The position numbers were made by a program, and so were the translations under genes. From Penium margaritaceum (lineage: Eukaryota; Streptophyta; Zygnematophyceae; Desmidiales; Peniaceae), in contig SZWC01004757.1 in the NCBI GenBank assembly GCA_023375785.1, positions 92,662 through 137,567 of the forward strand: a stretch of DNA of 44,906 nt, given 5' to 3'. Below, piece by piece: positions 21,745 to 33,129 of this stretch. Every line of letters begins with the position of its first letter. Within the stretch, counting starts at the first letter, position 1. The notes under the pieces are model-generated. The model made no database searches and was not told the origin of the DNA. It was given only the letters and a program-made list of their open reading frames with translations.

Positions 21745-23431
21745 GAACTCCTTTTTCATAATATTGTCAAAAAATGCAGCAATCCATGCACGTTTGAAGA
21801 TTTCAGGGCAATCATGTAGTGATAGCCACGTATCAATGAGCCATCCACCAGCAACTTCCTTCACGAGTTTCATGCCCAAGTTCAATGGTTAGTGTTCCAA
21901 CAGTGTCTCAGCCATGAACAAAGAATATTTATCCTTCAACTTGTCCTTGAGGGATTTTTGTAGCCCCACATTGCAAGGCTGCACTTTACTAGTGCAACCT
22001 CCTGGAGTGTACACGAGCTTCGCCCATGGGTAGGTAGAGTTCACCCATGCATGAAAAGTTCCCGATGCATGCAGCTTCCATGCATCGAGGATGACGGGAA
22101 CAAAATTATCGCCGTACTCCATGTCCAATTCGGCACACTTACAAGCATACCATGGATGCATCACAATGGCAAATCAATCTTTTGTCGCTTATGTGTTTGC
22201 CCAGCGGTTCTGGAGATGTGTGTATGACCAGCCGTACTTTTCATGTGCCTTATTCGCACTTTCATCGTCGGGGTGACAACTGTCAGTGGTCATGGCCCAA
22301 ATCAACTGACACGGCAACATCTCGCCTACCATGGTGGTGCCGAGGACCATTGTGATCCCGCGTTTGTCATTTGTGCCGAACACAGGGGCATGCTTCGCTC
22401 CGAGCGGTGCGTACATGGAGTCTGGGCTCGGGATGAGCTGGTCTCTCGTATGGTCAGCGTTAACAACGAACACGTCTTCAATCTTGTACACGCTGCATAG
22501 GACACCATCATGGGTAAGTATGGCCTTGCAGCATGTAGCCCAATCAGTAGGGATGCATTTTTGTGTTGACATTGCACGTCGCCAGCGCCACTACATCTTG
22601 CGGTGGACGAACTTCCGGCATAACGATGTTGAAAACAGACACTCGAACGGTTTCTCATCCAGCTCCATGATGTCTTCATCCTTTGCCACATGGAGCATAT
22701 TCTCCCTGATGACCATAGCATTTAGGGAAGCACCATGCGTTTGCAGGCGCTGAAGCTCATCCTTGATGTGGGTATTGAGCTGTGGAGCAATTCCAAAGTA
22801 GCCAGGATGCCCACGACCACCATGCACCCGGTTGGTCTTGGTTTCACCAATGCGGATGGATGTCATGTGGCTGAGTTGCATGACGTCCTCGAAGCGTTCC
22901 AGCACCTCATGTGGCTTGTCAATGCGGCACCATTGCTTGATGGTTGTGTCACGCAGGTTGTTGTACACGCATCCGGCTGCCGGCATGCGGTTTGTAGAAA
23001 CGAGAGGGCATCGCCAATGGCTACATGCTTCTTGTCTAAAACAATGGCGTGAATGATGCACATGTGCCCCTTCGCGAACCAGTCATGGTAGACATCCTTG
23101 GACTTGGCAACAGGTTCCTTGAAACCTTCCTTGGAAGTTTGTTCACGAGCTCCTTGTCGATGTCGCCTTCCATTTCTTCATCATCGTCGCTGAAACCGAG
23201 GACAATCGGCTGCTCCTTGCCAGGGACAACGGTCACCAGCAAAGAATTTGCCAGCATGGGGATGCATGCAAAATCGTTGACATCCACAATGCGTGGAGGA
23301 CAGCCAAGCTTGCGCTTGGGTGGGTTCAAAACCACCGGTCGTGCCTTGCTATTCGCGGCCAAGCGTTGGATATGTGCCACATAGACTTGCGGATAGATGG
23401 GTTGGAAGAAGGCAATTATCTTGCCAGCCAT
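21745..23431 (-). pseudogene. pogo/Tigger-type DDE transposase (broken)
   Basis: Reading from ATG 23431 (MAGKIIAFFQPIYPQVYV), the first frame runs to about 23036. It is followed by a short segment in a second frame and then a third frame that includes a helix-turn-helix-like region (about 22980-22900). The catalytic domain holds VVNADHTRDQLIPS at about 22460, where the family has its first Asp, then FGTNDKRGITMVLGTTMVGE. It continues with VPVILDAWKLHASGTFHAWV (second Asp) and YTPGGCTSKVQPCNVGLQKS at about 21960-22020. The last motif normally reads QP-x-D-VG, and here the Asp is Asn. Breaks include two frame changes near 23050 and 22990, a TAG at about 22591, and stops near 22180. Homology continues weakly to about 21745. 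The assignment to the DDE_1 (pogo/Tigger/jerky-like) family rests on these motifs. Confidence 0.82.
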
Positions 23432-25358
23432 GGTGGTGGAACAGAGAGCGGTTGTAAGTGACAAGTTGTTTGAATGACACTGGCTGATTGTGACAGCCCA
23501 ACACACGTATGCGTTAATCGTAACAGACACATAGGGACACAAGGAGACCTGGCAAGATGTGACTCCCTCGCCATCACGGAGGCCGAGAATTTGCTCAACG
23601 AAGTTCAAAACGTCAAAGTTTGAACTTCGAACTTCGGACATAATGCGCATAGCAGGAGTCGAGCCCTCACCCATAGATAAAACATTATTCTGTTGTTGTG
23701 TCAAACGCCCTCCCCCCCCCTAATTTATCATGGTGTGAAATACACCTATCCCAACCTCATTATATATTCACATTCCAAATTCTAGAACGGTATCAACGCT
23801 TATGAATATCTTTCCAAAGATGACATATTTCATTCCCACAACTATTGATACGAACAAAGAAGAGACCATCCATGCCATTTTTGGGTGTCGTGAGGTACCA
23901 CGACTTGTTGAGCGTTATCACCCATAAAAACAAAAACTTGAATAGTAGTTTTTAGCAAAATATTCACTAATACTTTGATAGCGAGCCTTAAATGTCGATG
24001 GTATTTCAATCTCGAACCGACAGAAAAATAGTGCGTATAAATTGTACTATAGAGTAGTTGCTCGTCATATATGTAGACTTTACCATTATTGACGGGAAAA
24101 AAACTCGAGCACCAGTGGTGCCCCCTGACAACATGTTGGGTGGTATTCTTTTATAACAATGATAGGAGATTGGGGACGCCCATTATGGTTGTCGCGGGAA
24201 GGATGCTACAAGTGCCAACTGACAAGCGATAGCATATGTCAAAGTGTCGTGCACATGCCCATGTCTAACTGGTGAATTAAATTAATCGTTTTGTTTCACA
24301 ATGTTGACATCTCACCATCTGGCACTTCCACTTGATTGTCATGAGCGAGGACGGTTCATAGCAAGTGAAGAGGAATGTAGCGGGAGGATCGGTTCAACCC
24401 TCCCTCGTCATGAAAACAAGAAGGTGGATGGCGGCCACCCATCGCCACAGCGAGAACTGGCTGGTGGTTAGCCACTTCCTGGCAACCGGCTTACTAGCAG
24501 CCAACTGGTTGTATGGTGAGCGGCCAGCTAGGTGATCGGCTGGTCACCCATTGGCCACCTGCTGGCAACCGATGGAACTGGTCGCTTGACTTGGGGCCAA
24601 GAGGCTGCGAGGTCTCGAGGGTTGAGGCTAGAGGCCTCAAGCCCTTGACTCCCCCCTCCCTCCTTACCTCATAGGTTTTGAGAGACGAGGGGGGAGGGAA
24701 ACTGAGCGTGTACACGATAGAAAAATGAGTTGGTACGAAATTTTTGGACGTGCATCTTAAACGTTGATTTTACACTCTCTCGTAAAAAATAAACCTTGAT
24801 TTTTGTCAGTGTGAACTTTGAGTTTCATGCACAGAAAAATAATGTAAACAAATGAGTTTCAGGTTTAATTCCCCACATTTGAGACCTGTAATGAGGAGGC
24901 GGGGTAAAACCGTGACTAAGACTCCAAAGACTCAAAACATTCGAGTGTTCTTGCACTATTTGTTGATGATGACTACCCCCTTTAGTGATACAGAGGAGAA
25001 GCATCCTCTAGTGAGCTATATATACCATTTTATGACTTTTGATGACGACTTCTATGTAGGAGCTAGAGATGGAACTGTTACAAACAATACATCCACATAA
25101 TTCCCAATGTATTTGACAAATCCATGAACTTCTTCATAACACATCCACATCCACCACTATTGCTCCTTAAATCACACATAGTGATGGGTCATAGAAAAGT
25201 AACAATAACTTCAGAAAGAGGACGCACAAACACCATGCGATGATGTCTGGCATGTAGCATCAGAATGTTAACGTCATTGTTCTACTCGAATAACCATATA
25301 ACCCCTCTTTCAAGGTGTTTGTGATTTTTTGTGCGCTAGGGAGGTGGGGGGGGGGGGG

Positions 25359-25421
25359 NNNNNNNNNNNNNNNNNNNNNNNNNNNNNNNNNNNNNNNNNN
25401 NNNNNNNNNNNNNNNNNNNNN
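25359..25421. other. Assembly gap of 63 N within a G homopolymer
   Basis: N at 25359-25421 is flanked by 13 G on the left (25346-25358) and 26 G on the right (25422-25447). The gap was probably caused by the homopolymer. Confidence 1.
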
Positions 25422-26695
25422 GGGGGGGGGGGGGGGGGGGGGGGGGGTACGCCAGGTTTACGTGGGGAATGCGAAGAACCTAAGGGGGGGGAGTGATTTC
25501 TTCCGCGTGCACCTGCTAGGGTCCATTATTGCAGGATCCAACAGATGCATGTACCGTACTGATCTTTAATTTCGCCCTTTTCATTTTTGGTAATTTAGGA
25601 AATCTCTAATTTCGCCCATGGTTTTGGGCAAAGGAATTATTTTGGTAGTTCCTTTGCTTTCGCCCAACGAAAATGTATGATCCTTAAATTCGCCCATGAA
25701 CCGAGATCAACTCCTCTAGTCTCGTTCGACGTCCACGGTGGACGGTAATCCTGGGACCACGGAACCGTGAGCTGTCCGTGATTGCTCAGTTCTGTCTCGC
25801 CCAGTCGATACCCCACGTGGAGTGTGCACTGTACAAGGGCATGTTTTAGATTTACAAAGACATGAACCCGAACCCTGAACGAATTTGGAAACAAGACCCC
25901 AACAAAGAATTATTTAGGGTGTACTTAAGCAATTTGCCTAAGAAAAAAATCGTTCAACTTCATTCAGGCTAAAATTATTTATAAACGAAATTAAAGATTA
26001 GTAGGGTATAAGAAAAAACCAAAATGTTCGATCCAAATATGTGTAGGGTTCAAACTCAGCTTTCAACGAAAACGAGGGATTTTGAGTACGATGAAAGAAG
26101 TTGAGAATCTAATATGGGAGTTTCCGCTTGATTGTGATCTTACAAGGGAGTAAGATCAATTTTCTTGCCATGCTCCATCAGCTACACATGTCACTCATAA
26201 TGGATGAAAAGGGAGCCGGATACCTTGGTTTTGAATTAGGAGGGTTTGGGGGATTTGTAATCTTGCTTGTGGATATTGCAAGGTCAATCCTTGGGTCCTT
26301 TTTTTTCCCTTGGTCATATCCGATGGGAGCAGGGGATCTCCTAGATACCAAAACAAGACCGAGGATCCAACTCGGCCCCCCAAATATTTACAATGCACAA
26401 ATTTGAGACTGCTTCAACCATTGGTTGAGATCGTGGGGAATAAAAAGTTTATGGATTTTCCCACCTTCCTTTGCCGTGCAGAGGAAAGGACCATGAAGGG
26501 TCAAGGATTTTCACGAAGCAACGGTCATTTTGTTTGATCTCCCCTCAGTGCAAGAGTGGATATGTTGGATGGCGTGCGTTAATTCTTCTTGGATCATTCC
26601 TGGATTGACTGATAGATGAGAGGGGCTGGGTCTAATTTTGGGTCGGTCCATCATTCTTACCCTATTCAATAGAAGATGCAAGCATTCCAAATATC

Positions 26696-26884
26696 CTAGT
26701 GGAGGTGGTTAGGACTGGTGATTGTTAGACCAAAGAGGAGGAAGGTTTGGAACAGTTGTTTAAGGTGCAAGGTAACTGCTATTGATTGTTTGCAAAAGAG
26801 AAAACATTGTTCAATGGTTTCATGAAGTCCACATCTCAGGCATGATGGGGAGGATGGAGGGCGAAGGAAGGAGAAATCAGCCAT
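26696..26884 (-). pseudogene. Possible LINE 3' coding tail (zinc-binding region of non-LTR RT)
   Basis: The minus reading CLRCGLHETIEQCFLFC resembles the cysteine-rich C-terminal region of plant LINE reverse transcriptases (C-x2-C ... ETIEHCF ... C). The LINE at 37.7-40.1 kb has a comparable segment, CSCYNNPETIEHCFVQY, at about 39750-39800. No RT domain is visible beside it, so it would be a 5'-truncated copy. Confidence 0.4.
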
Positions 26885-27252
26885 ATACCCCCCGTTTTCT
26901 ACTTTTTCCTCATGCGAGGTGATGGATCATCGAGAGAAGACTAGTATTTGAGCTTATCTGATCCCTGACCCATCGAAAGCTCAGACCTGGTTGTTAGGTT
27001 GTTAGCCGTCTCGGAAGTTAGAAGTACGAAGTGGAAAATCAAGCGTTGAAACCAGGAAAGGAAGCCGATTTCCAAAGTTGGCTTCTGGATTTGAGCAGCA
27101 TTCCCTTGTTGTTGCCAGTAAAACATCCCGCGCGTTGCAAAGATGATGTCCAGAAATATTTGACTGTTCTCCAGCTGCCATTGTCAAATCCATGAATAGT
27201 GCTTCAACGGAGTTCTGACAACAACCGAATCAAATTATAGAGTCACGCACAC

Positions 27253-28330
27253 ATGCCCCTTGCGGCCGTCGCACAAAGTTGCCATGACGACTTGAACCTC
27301 ACTGAGTCGTGCCTGAATTTTATCCCACCTTCCACACGGTCTCCTCCTATTCACATTACAAATTCGCCCATCATGGAAAGCCGCTCGTCACGTGCTGGTA
27401 TAAGGCAAGCTCTCATCCGCCACGCCATAGAGTTATGTGCTGAACTCATAGCGTTTCTACGAGAGCTCCTAATTGACGTCATAACCTGGACCTTGAGGCA
27501 TGTATGTTGATGGCGGGTGATGGAGGATGCATTGCTTGGTACAGAATGGGTCTGCGAGCTGAACACCGGCCAGCCGCAACATCTGTTCAACATGAGCTGG
27601 CTATGTGCTCAGTCATGGACTTTCATGATTGCATTCTTTCGCACTTCAACAGTGCTACGCAGAACCTACATCACAGTGGAGGAGAAGGTGCTTATGTACC
27701 TCCATTGTGTATGTTTTAGGATGAGCATGAGCCAAATAATGGAACGTTTTCAACGCGCCGCTCCAATTGTCTTGTGAGCGGTGCACGATGTTACTCCTAC
27801 TTTGGTTGAACTTTCTTCCTCGGTTATCTATATACCACAGAAACAATAAACACATCCTACATCACGGCTTGGCCAAAAAGACTTACTACCATGGTTTGAA
27901 CATTGTATGGGTGCAATAGATGGCACCCACATGCCAGTTTTTGTGACCCGCACACGGCGCATCACATACATCAACCGGCATCACCAAGTAACCCAAAATG
28001 TGTTGGCGGTGTGTGGTCAAAACTTGGTCTTTTGATTTGTAAGCATACAATGTGAAGATAGTTTTCATGATGCTCACATCTTCTAAAATGCCTTGCATGG
28101 AGGTTTCATGTTTTCGTCCAATAAGTTCATGTTTGCCGACGTTGCTTTCCTTGACACGCATGACCTTATGACTCCATGTAGAGGGGTGGTGTATCACCGT
28201 TAGAGCTTGTTCCAGGCCAGTTGAATCCTCAATCACACAAGGACTATTCAATATAGGACACGGGACTATGAGATATTCAATTGAGCGAGCTTTTGGGGTG
28301 TTGGAGACGAGGTTCACGATTTTGAGGGGG
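27253..28330 (+). pseudogene. PIF/Harbinger transposase (DDE_Tnp_4), element 1
   Basis: The frame opens near 27253, with a good ATG at 27373 (MESRSSRAGIRQAL). It has a TGA at 27508 and continues as MEDALLGTEWVCELNTGQ, FNMSWLCAQSW, TVEEKVLMYLHCVCF and SQIMERFQRAAPIVL to another TGA at 27775. The catalytic region follows: PWFEHCMGAIDGTHMPVFV (first Asp, about 27885-27940), TQNVLAVCGQNLVF, a DSFHDAHIF segment with the probable second Asp (about 28050-28080), and LMTPCRGVVYH (about 28170). A decayed match to the last region lies at 28270-28320. The motif order is that of plant HARBI1/ALP1-like transposases. Several stops make it a pseudogene. A minus-strand accessory frame faces it downstream. 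Confidence 0.85.
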
Positions 28331-28750
28331 CTACCGCAACTTGGGGGGAGTTTTCAGGGACCTCTCATCCTCTCTATGTTTGGTATGTAAAATGTCATGA
28401 CATGAGTTGAAGGGGGAGTGAAAGACTTGCCAACATTCCTCGAATGTAGAATGGGTTTTGGACATCCCGGTGGTCATGGATTGTGGAGAACAAGGGCGTG
28501 GCATGCCCGCATAGCACAGGACATGTGGGACTCATACCTTGCTGATGTAACAACAACATCCAATTCCTCATATGATTTATCCTTATACTGACAATGATTA
28601 AGAGAACAAGGAGGAATTGTCTCCACGACTATACCCCCTTACACATCATAAGCATATGAAAACATTCACATTAATAGTATGCCTCCTCCTCCAGATCCTC
28701 TGGCCTGGCCATGAGATTCTCGGCCTTCCCAACAACACAGTGCAATGTAC

Positions 28751-29600
28751 CTAAATCACTGTTGCCTCTTGATCCTTCACATGCACATGACTTGGCTCAT
28801 CCGTGTCTTCTTCAAAATCACCCACATCTAAGCCTAAGTTCATGCTGTTGGCCACAGTCCCAACATCGACTTCATGCGATGCACAACTGTCCCCAGTAGA
28901 CAGATCACGGCCTAGTACATGAGTGGATACACATTGCTTAAGAGGACCCGTTGTGCACACATACAGTTCTCGAAGTTCATCGTTGTTGAGGCGGTCAAGC
29001 AAGGGGAGATTGTTGTCAAGATGGATTCCTGAACCCTTGTCCATGGTGTGCACTGCCATGCCCCACAGGGTTTTTGGTCAATCATCCTTGATGACGCGCT
29101 CCATTTTGGTAGCACCTTTGAAGACTTCCTCAACGTGCTCAATCTGCCGCTCGATGCGCGCCTTGCGACGAAAACGACATTCACCGTCGTGGTTGCTAGA
29201 CAAGCCATGGTACTCCGTTGATGAAGGTGGCGGGGGTGGTGCTATGTTGTCCGTCGTCGTGTTGACGACATTATCACTGGCGCCTTGTCAGAGAAGAAGA
29301 AGGCGGTGGCGATGTCATTCCATGGCATTGACAGGCCAGCAATCTCCCCTGCTTTGACTTTGTCTTCCTCATCTCGGTCCACTTTCCCAGGCCAACTTCA
29401 ATCTGCCACATTGTGCGGTTGGACTATGCTTCGGCCAGATTGCATGCATGGTGCCACACCTTGCCAGTAATCTTCACACAACTTTTCACTTGCACAGGTC
29501 CATGCAGTCGTTAGCTTGCGGACGACATCATAGTGCATCTTTGCCTGCCACCCACGTATCTTGCGGTTCAATTCAGCATATGCAACTTCCTCCTACACAA
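28751..29600 (-). pseudogene. Accessory ORF of PIF/Harbinger element 1 (Myb/SANT-like candidate)
   Basis: The minus strand reads EEVAYAELNRKIRGWQ, ASEKLCEDYWQGVAP and MPWNDIATAFFFSDKA (29600-29250). Then, in other frames, it reads RQIEHVEEVFKGATKMERV (about 29165-29100) and an acidic C-terminal part (29059-28751: MAVHTMDKGSGIHLDNN ... VGDFEEDTDEPSHVHV). PIF/Harbinger elements normally carry a second gene with a Myb/SANT-like DNA-binding domain. The position and convergent orientation fit, but the domain itself is not certain from sequence reading. Pro/Ala-rich sequence up to about 30230 may belong to its N-terminus. Frame changes and a stop make it non-functional. Confidence 0.45.
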
Positions 29601-30442
29601 GACACACATCACGCTCGCCATTCAACCAAACTTTCACCAGTCCGCCCCTGAGGATATTTTATGAAACACCCACAAGAGGCTCTGGCAATGCAGCTGGGGG
29701 TGGCACAACTGCAAGCTTGGCGACCAAAATGGGTGCCAAGACATCCATCGGTTGGGCAAGTGTTCGGTTACCCCAGGCAAGGGGATGGGGTGGATGAGGC
29801 ACATGCATTCTACGCCTCTCCATGTTACCGCGGTCACCACCAATGCATGGATGAGATGGCGTTGCTTGTGGCCAGTGGCGTGTGAGTTGCGGACCTACCA
29901 GCACGCTTTACAACATCTCCCCTCCCACGTACATTCCACCTAGGTAGACGCTTTAACAGGAGTAACGGAGAGGGTCGGGACGGTGGGAATTTTCATGGGA
30001 CTGTTGATTGAAACAGATTCGCCATACATGGCAAACGAGTAGGCGGGTGCCTCTAGGCAGGATAGACAGGGATGGGTATGGGGCTGGTGTCAAGGGTGAG
30101 ATGGAGACAGTGGGTCAATGGACTTGGTGCTACAGGGACAATGACAGGCACTGATGTAAAGGTGTCAGCGCGTGAGCAACGTCTGATCTGCTGCTTCGGA
30201 CACCGTTCGACCTACGCTTGGGGCACCAGTAGGCGGTCCGGGAGCTTGATTTGATGCATCAAAATTCAAACTGCCAAATTTGGGAACCTCCAACATATGC
30301 TCTCCAGCCATCGGATTTATTGAAATTCATGCAAAAGAGTAGAAGGTTTAGATGTGACTTCCATCAAAGGAATCGAAGGGCAGCTCGTCTTTTGCATTGT
30401 AAAAAATCCCTCATGGGAGTGAAATCCCTGCTTAGCTAACTC

Positions 30443-30493
30443 CGGAATTCAACCCGAATTCCGAACACTTCCGGCACGAACTCCCGGAAGTGT
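30443..30493. repeat. Two adjacent perfect hairpins
   Basis: CGGAATTC (30443-30450) pairs with GAATTCCG (30456-30463) across a 5-nt loop. One base later ACACTTCCGG (30465-30474) pairs with CCGGAAGTGT (30484-30493) across a 9-nt loop. Function is unknown; the pair could be the terminus of an unrecognised element. Confidence 0.7.
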
Positions 30494-31869
30494 CCGGAAG
30501 TCTCTCCAGGTTTCGTTGTCGACATAAAACCGAAGCACACATAAGCATTAAACTTTATTGCTTCAGCACGACGAGCCTATCCCGTTTCCTTTTCAAGACT
30601 TTTGATTTTTAACTTCCGAGGTGGGGAACACCCTATACGTTGTTTGAAGTTGTAAGCCAACGTGAACGGCTAGACGATCACATTGATGAACGCGCAGTTC
30701 TAGCCGTATACATTTTCTAAACTTTCTAGATTTTTGTCTATGGTTCATTAGTAGCGCTCAAACAGAGACTGAATTTGAAGGTTTTACTTTATTTGTACCT
30801 TTTCACTTGTCATGTGCCGGAACTAACATGCTTCGAGGATGACGTAGAAACTTTTGGGTGTACAAAATTTTCGCCTCTCGATAGCTGGTCGTTAGGGTGG
30901 CCTACTAGGTGAGACATCCACGCCAGGCCGGAGCTTGGCATTGACACAATCTACCGGCGGATCAATCCTATGTTCATTGATGATCGTCACTTTTTTTAGA
31001 AATAAATTCTAAGAATGGGCGCTCGCCATGCGCTGATGTCTACAACGTCATCATGTATGGTGGCAACAAATACATACATGGGATTCGTTAATCGCGACTA
31101 GAAGACCATGGGGTACTTTAATAATGGTGAAAATATGAGGCTACATGATTTGGGTGTTCTTTGCGCAAAATCAACAAGCGCATCTAGGGAAAAACGAAGC
31201 ATGTTAATGTCTTTGTGTGAGAAAATGCAATGAATAAAATGATCACAGTAAAAGACACACGATACTGAATGTTTCAACACGTTGTGACAGAAACAGACAG
31301 TGGAGGAGGAAAACAAGAGGAGGTCACATGTGGAACCATGTGCCACCTATCACATACGTGATCAGTCAAGAGAAAAATGAAAGTTGTGTACATGGTGCTC
31401 CAATAATATCAAAAGCTAACACGATGATCCCCTGATATTTCCCACGCACAAAGACTACCTCACAAAACGCTTTAAATATACTTTGTCCTTGAGATCTATG
31501 TTATTCAAGGGCATAAATTCCACCGTCATCTATCGCCAAAGATAGTAATGTAGTGATTCTCCCCTATTGATGTATCTCACCTGAGATCCATTCACAAATC
31601 CATTATACTTTGGTTTGAGTGTAACTTGCGATCCATAAAGATAATTATTGTGGGACACAACCTAGGCAAAATATATAGGTTTAGAAACTGGAAAATTCGT
31701 AAAATATTTCGTGTCAATCCATCGTGATCATCGGGATTCATATTTATATTACATTAGTATACATAATGACACACGTATACGTTTATAATACACATACTAA
31801 GATATAAGTATCCATCTTCAGACATGGACCTTCGTATATCTAGAGACCTTTGTTTTTTGCCTAAAATAT

Positions 31870-31877
31870 GTCCCACA
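31870..31877 (+). repeat. 8-bp target-site duplication, left copy
   Basis: GTCCCACA directly precedes the MITE terminus TAAGGGT and recurs at 32331-32338. Confidence 0.9.
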
Positions 31878-32330
31878 TAAGGGTACACGCCATGAGAATT
31901 TCCCGACTCTGGCCATGGAATTGGAATCTCGAGTCGGTCTTGACCTAAAGTATCGGAACCACGATTCTGAATACATGAATTGTGATTCCAAAGAATCTTG
32001 ATTCCTGTCTTCTGGAATCTCGATTCTGCGATTTTTGCATGCGCTTCTGCCAAAATGTACTACGTAAAAAACTGAACATGACGCTTGATTTCCTATCAAT
32101 TATAACATGTGAGATGGAACTAGGCAAGTTTGGTTGAAGTTTTGTATATTAATCTTCGCAAAACCGTTGCTGTATCCCCGCGTTCTGCATGTTTTATATG
32201 CCCCATAGAAAAAGTGAGGAATCTCGATCCCTTTGCGATTCTGAATCCTGGAATTGGAACCTCGATTCCACGATGGGAGTTGGAACCTCGATTCTTGTCT
32301 TTGATTCTCGTCTTTTGGTGTGCACCCTTA
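31878..32330. mobile_element. hAT-type MITE, 453 bp
   Basis: The left end TAAGGGTACACGCCA and the reverse complement of the right end, TAAGGGTGCACACCA, match at 13 of 15 positions. Perfect 8-bp duplications GTCCCACA flank the element. An 8-bp TSD and T(A)AGGG-type termini are characteristic of hAT elements (family knowledge). Inside, variants of GGAATCTCGATTC recur on both sides of the centre, resembling the subterminal repeats that hAT transposases bind. No coding capacity is present, so mobility would depend on a transposase elsewhere. Confidence 0.88.
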
Positions 32331-32338
32331 GTCCCACA
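32331..32338 (+). repeat. 8-bp target-site duplication, right copy
   Basis: This is an exact second copy of GTCCCACA immediately after the MITE end CACCCTTA. Confidence 0.9.
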
Positions 32339-32551
32339 ACCATAAACTTATGAATCGTAAGTTACATTGTAATCAAAGTAGAATTAATTGATAAATAGAC
32401 CTCAAGTTAGAACTACCAATAGAAAGGCATTATGCATTGCTGCTTTGACAATAGATGCTGGTGCAAGTTATGCTCTGAAATGATATAGATCTCAAGGACA
32501 GAAATGGAATGAAAGCATGTCATTAGGTCGTTTATGAACGCAGGATATCGT

Positions 32552-33101
32552 TGTTACGTCCCTGACATGTATGAGTCCCTACAACTTGTGAGTGGGCATT
32601 TCAATTCTTTTTTCATGGCCCACCGCGCAACGACTTCAGGATTTTTTCACTGTTCGGCCGAGGGCATTTGGCCAACTATTCTGACCTCCGATGTCTCGTT
32701 CTAGAAGTTTCTAACCACTTTGACCAATTTCCAGAGCGGTCGACAGAAGTGTCGTAAACCACATCGATGTTTCGATATAGCTCGAGTGACTTCTCGACGA
32801 CGCTCGACTTTTATAAAGAAGCATCAAGATACTCTTGAAACCCCCTGACTTCTCAAAGAGCATCTCAAATCTGCCATTCACAACACAACCTCGCACACGT
32901 TGCTCGGCTCAAATGCCAATGATCCAACTCATGCCTCATTCTTCTTGTCGGCATTGTATATACGTGCTTCGATCACTCGGCACTTTTCATTGAACTTCAC
33001 TTATTTCTGAATACAAATTGCCTATTTTTTCCAAAACCTCAAATCGATTTTATCTGTGCACCTCATCCCCGTGAACCACCTATGTTCCGCTCGGCATAAC
33101 A
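32552..33101 (+). repeat. 5' LTR of the chromovirus, 550 bp
   Basis: It starts TGTTACGTCCCTGACATG and ends GGCATAACA, giving the inverted terminus TGTTA...TAACA. Its first about 310 bp align with 37404-37713, including GTGGGCATTTC, CATGGCCCACC and GTTCGGCCGAGG. Confidence 0.92.
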
Positions 33102-33103
33102 CT

Positions 33104-33115
33104 TGGTAACAGAGC
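33104..33115 (+). other. Primer binding site of the chromovirus
   Basis: TGGTAACAGAGC lies two bases after the LTR. It differs by one base from the initiator tRNA-Met complement TGGTATCAGAGC. Confidence 0.75.
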
Positions 33116-33129
33116 AAAGCAGTGCTGGA

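Larger units (their letters stand above)
23432..27252. other. Largely featureless; no supported host gene
   Basis: Noted items are a run of C (about 23711-23720), a G-rich/GGC(T)GG-rich stretch (about 24440-24600), a G homopolymer with an N gap (25346-25447), and a perfect 9-bp stem GCAAAGGAA/TTCCTTTGC (25628-25636 and 25649-25657). A possible LINE tail is listed separately. An open frame at 24852-25100 (MSFRFNSPHLRPVMRRRGK...) has no recognisable relative. Confidence 0.5.
30250..31877. other. No recognisable gene
   Basis: This is AT-rich sequence with no family match. The only structure I see is the pair of adjacent hairpins at 30443-30493. Confidence 0.5.
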
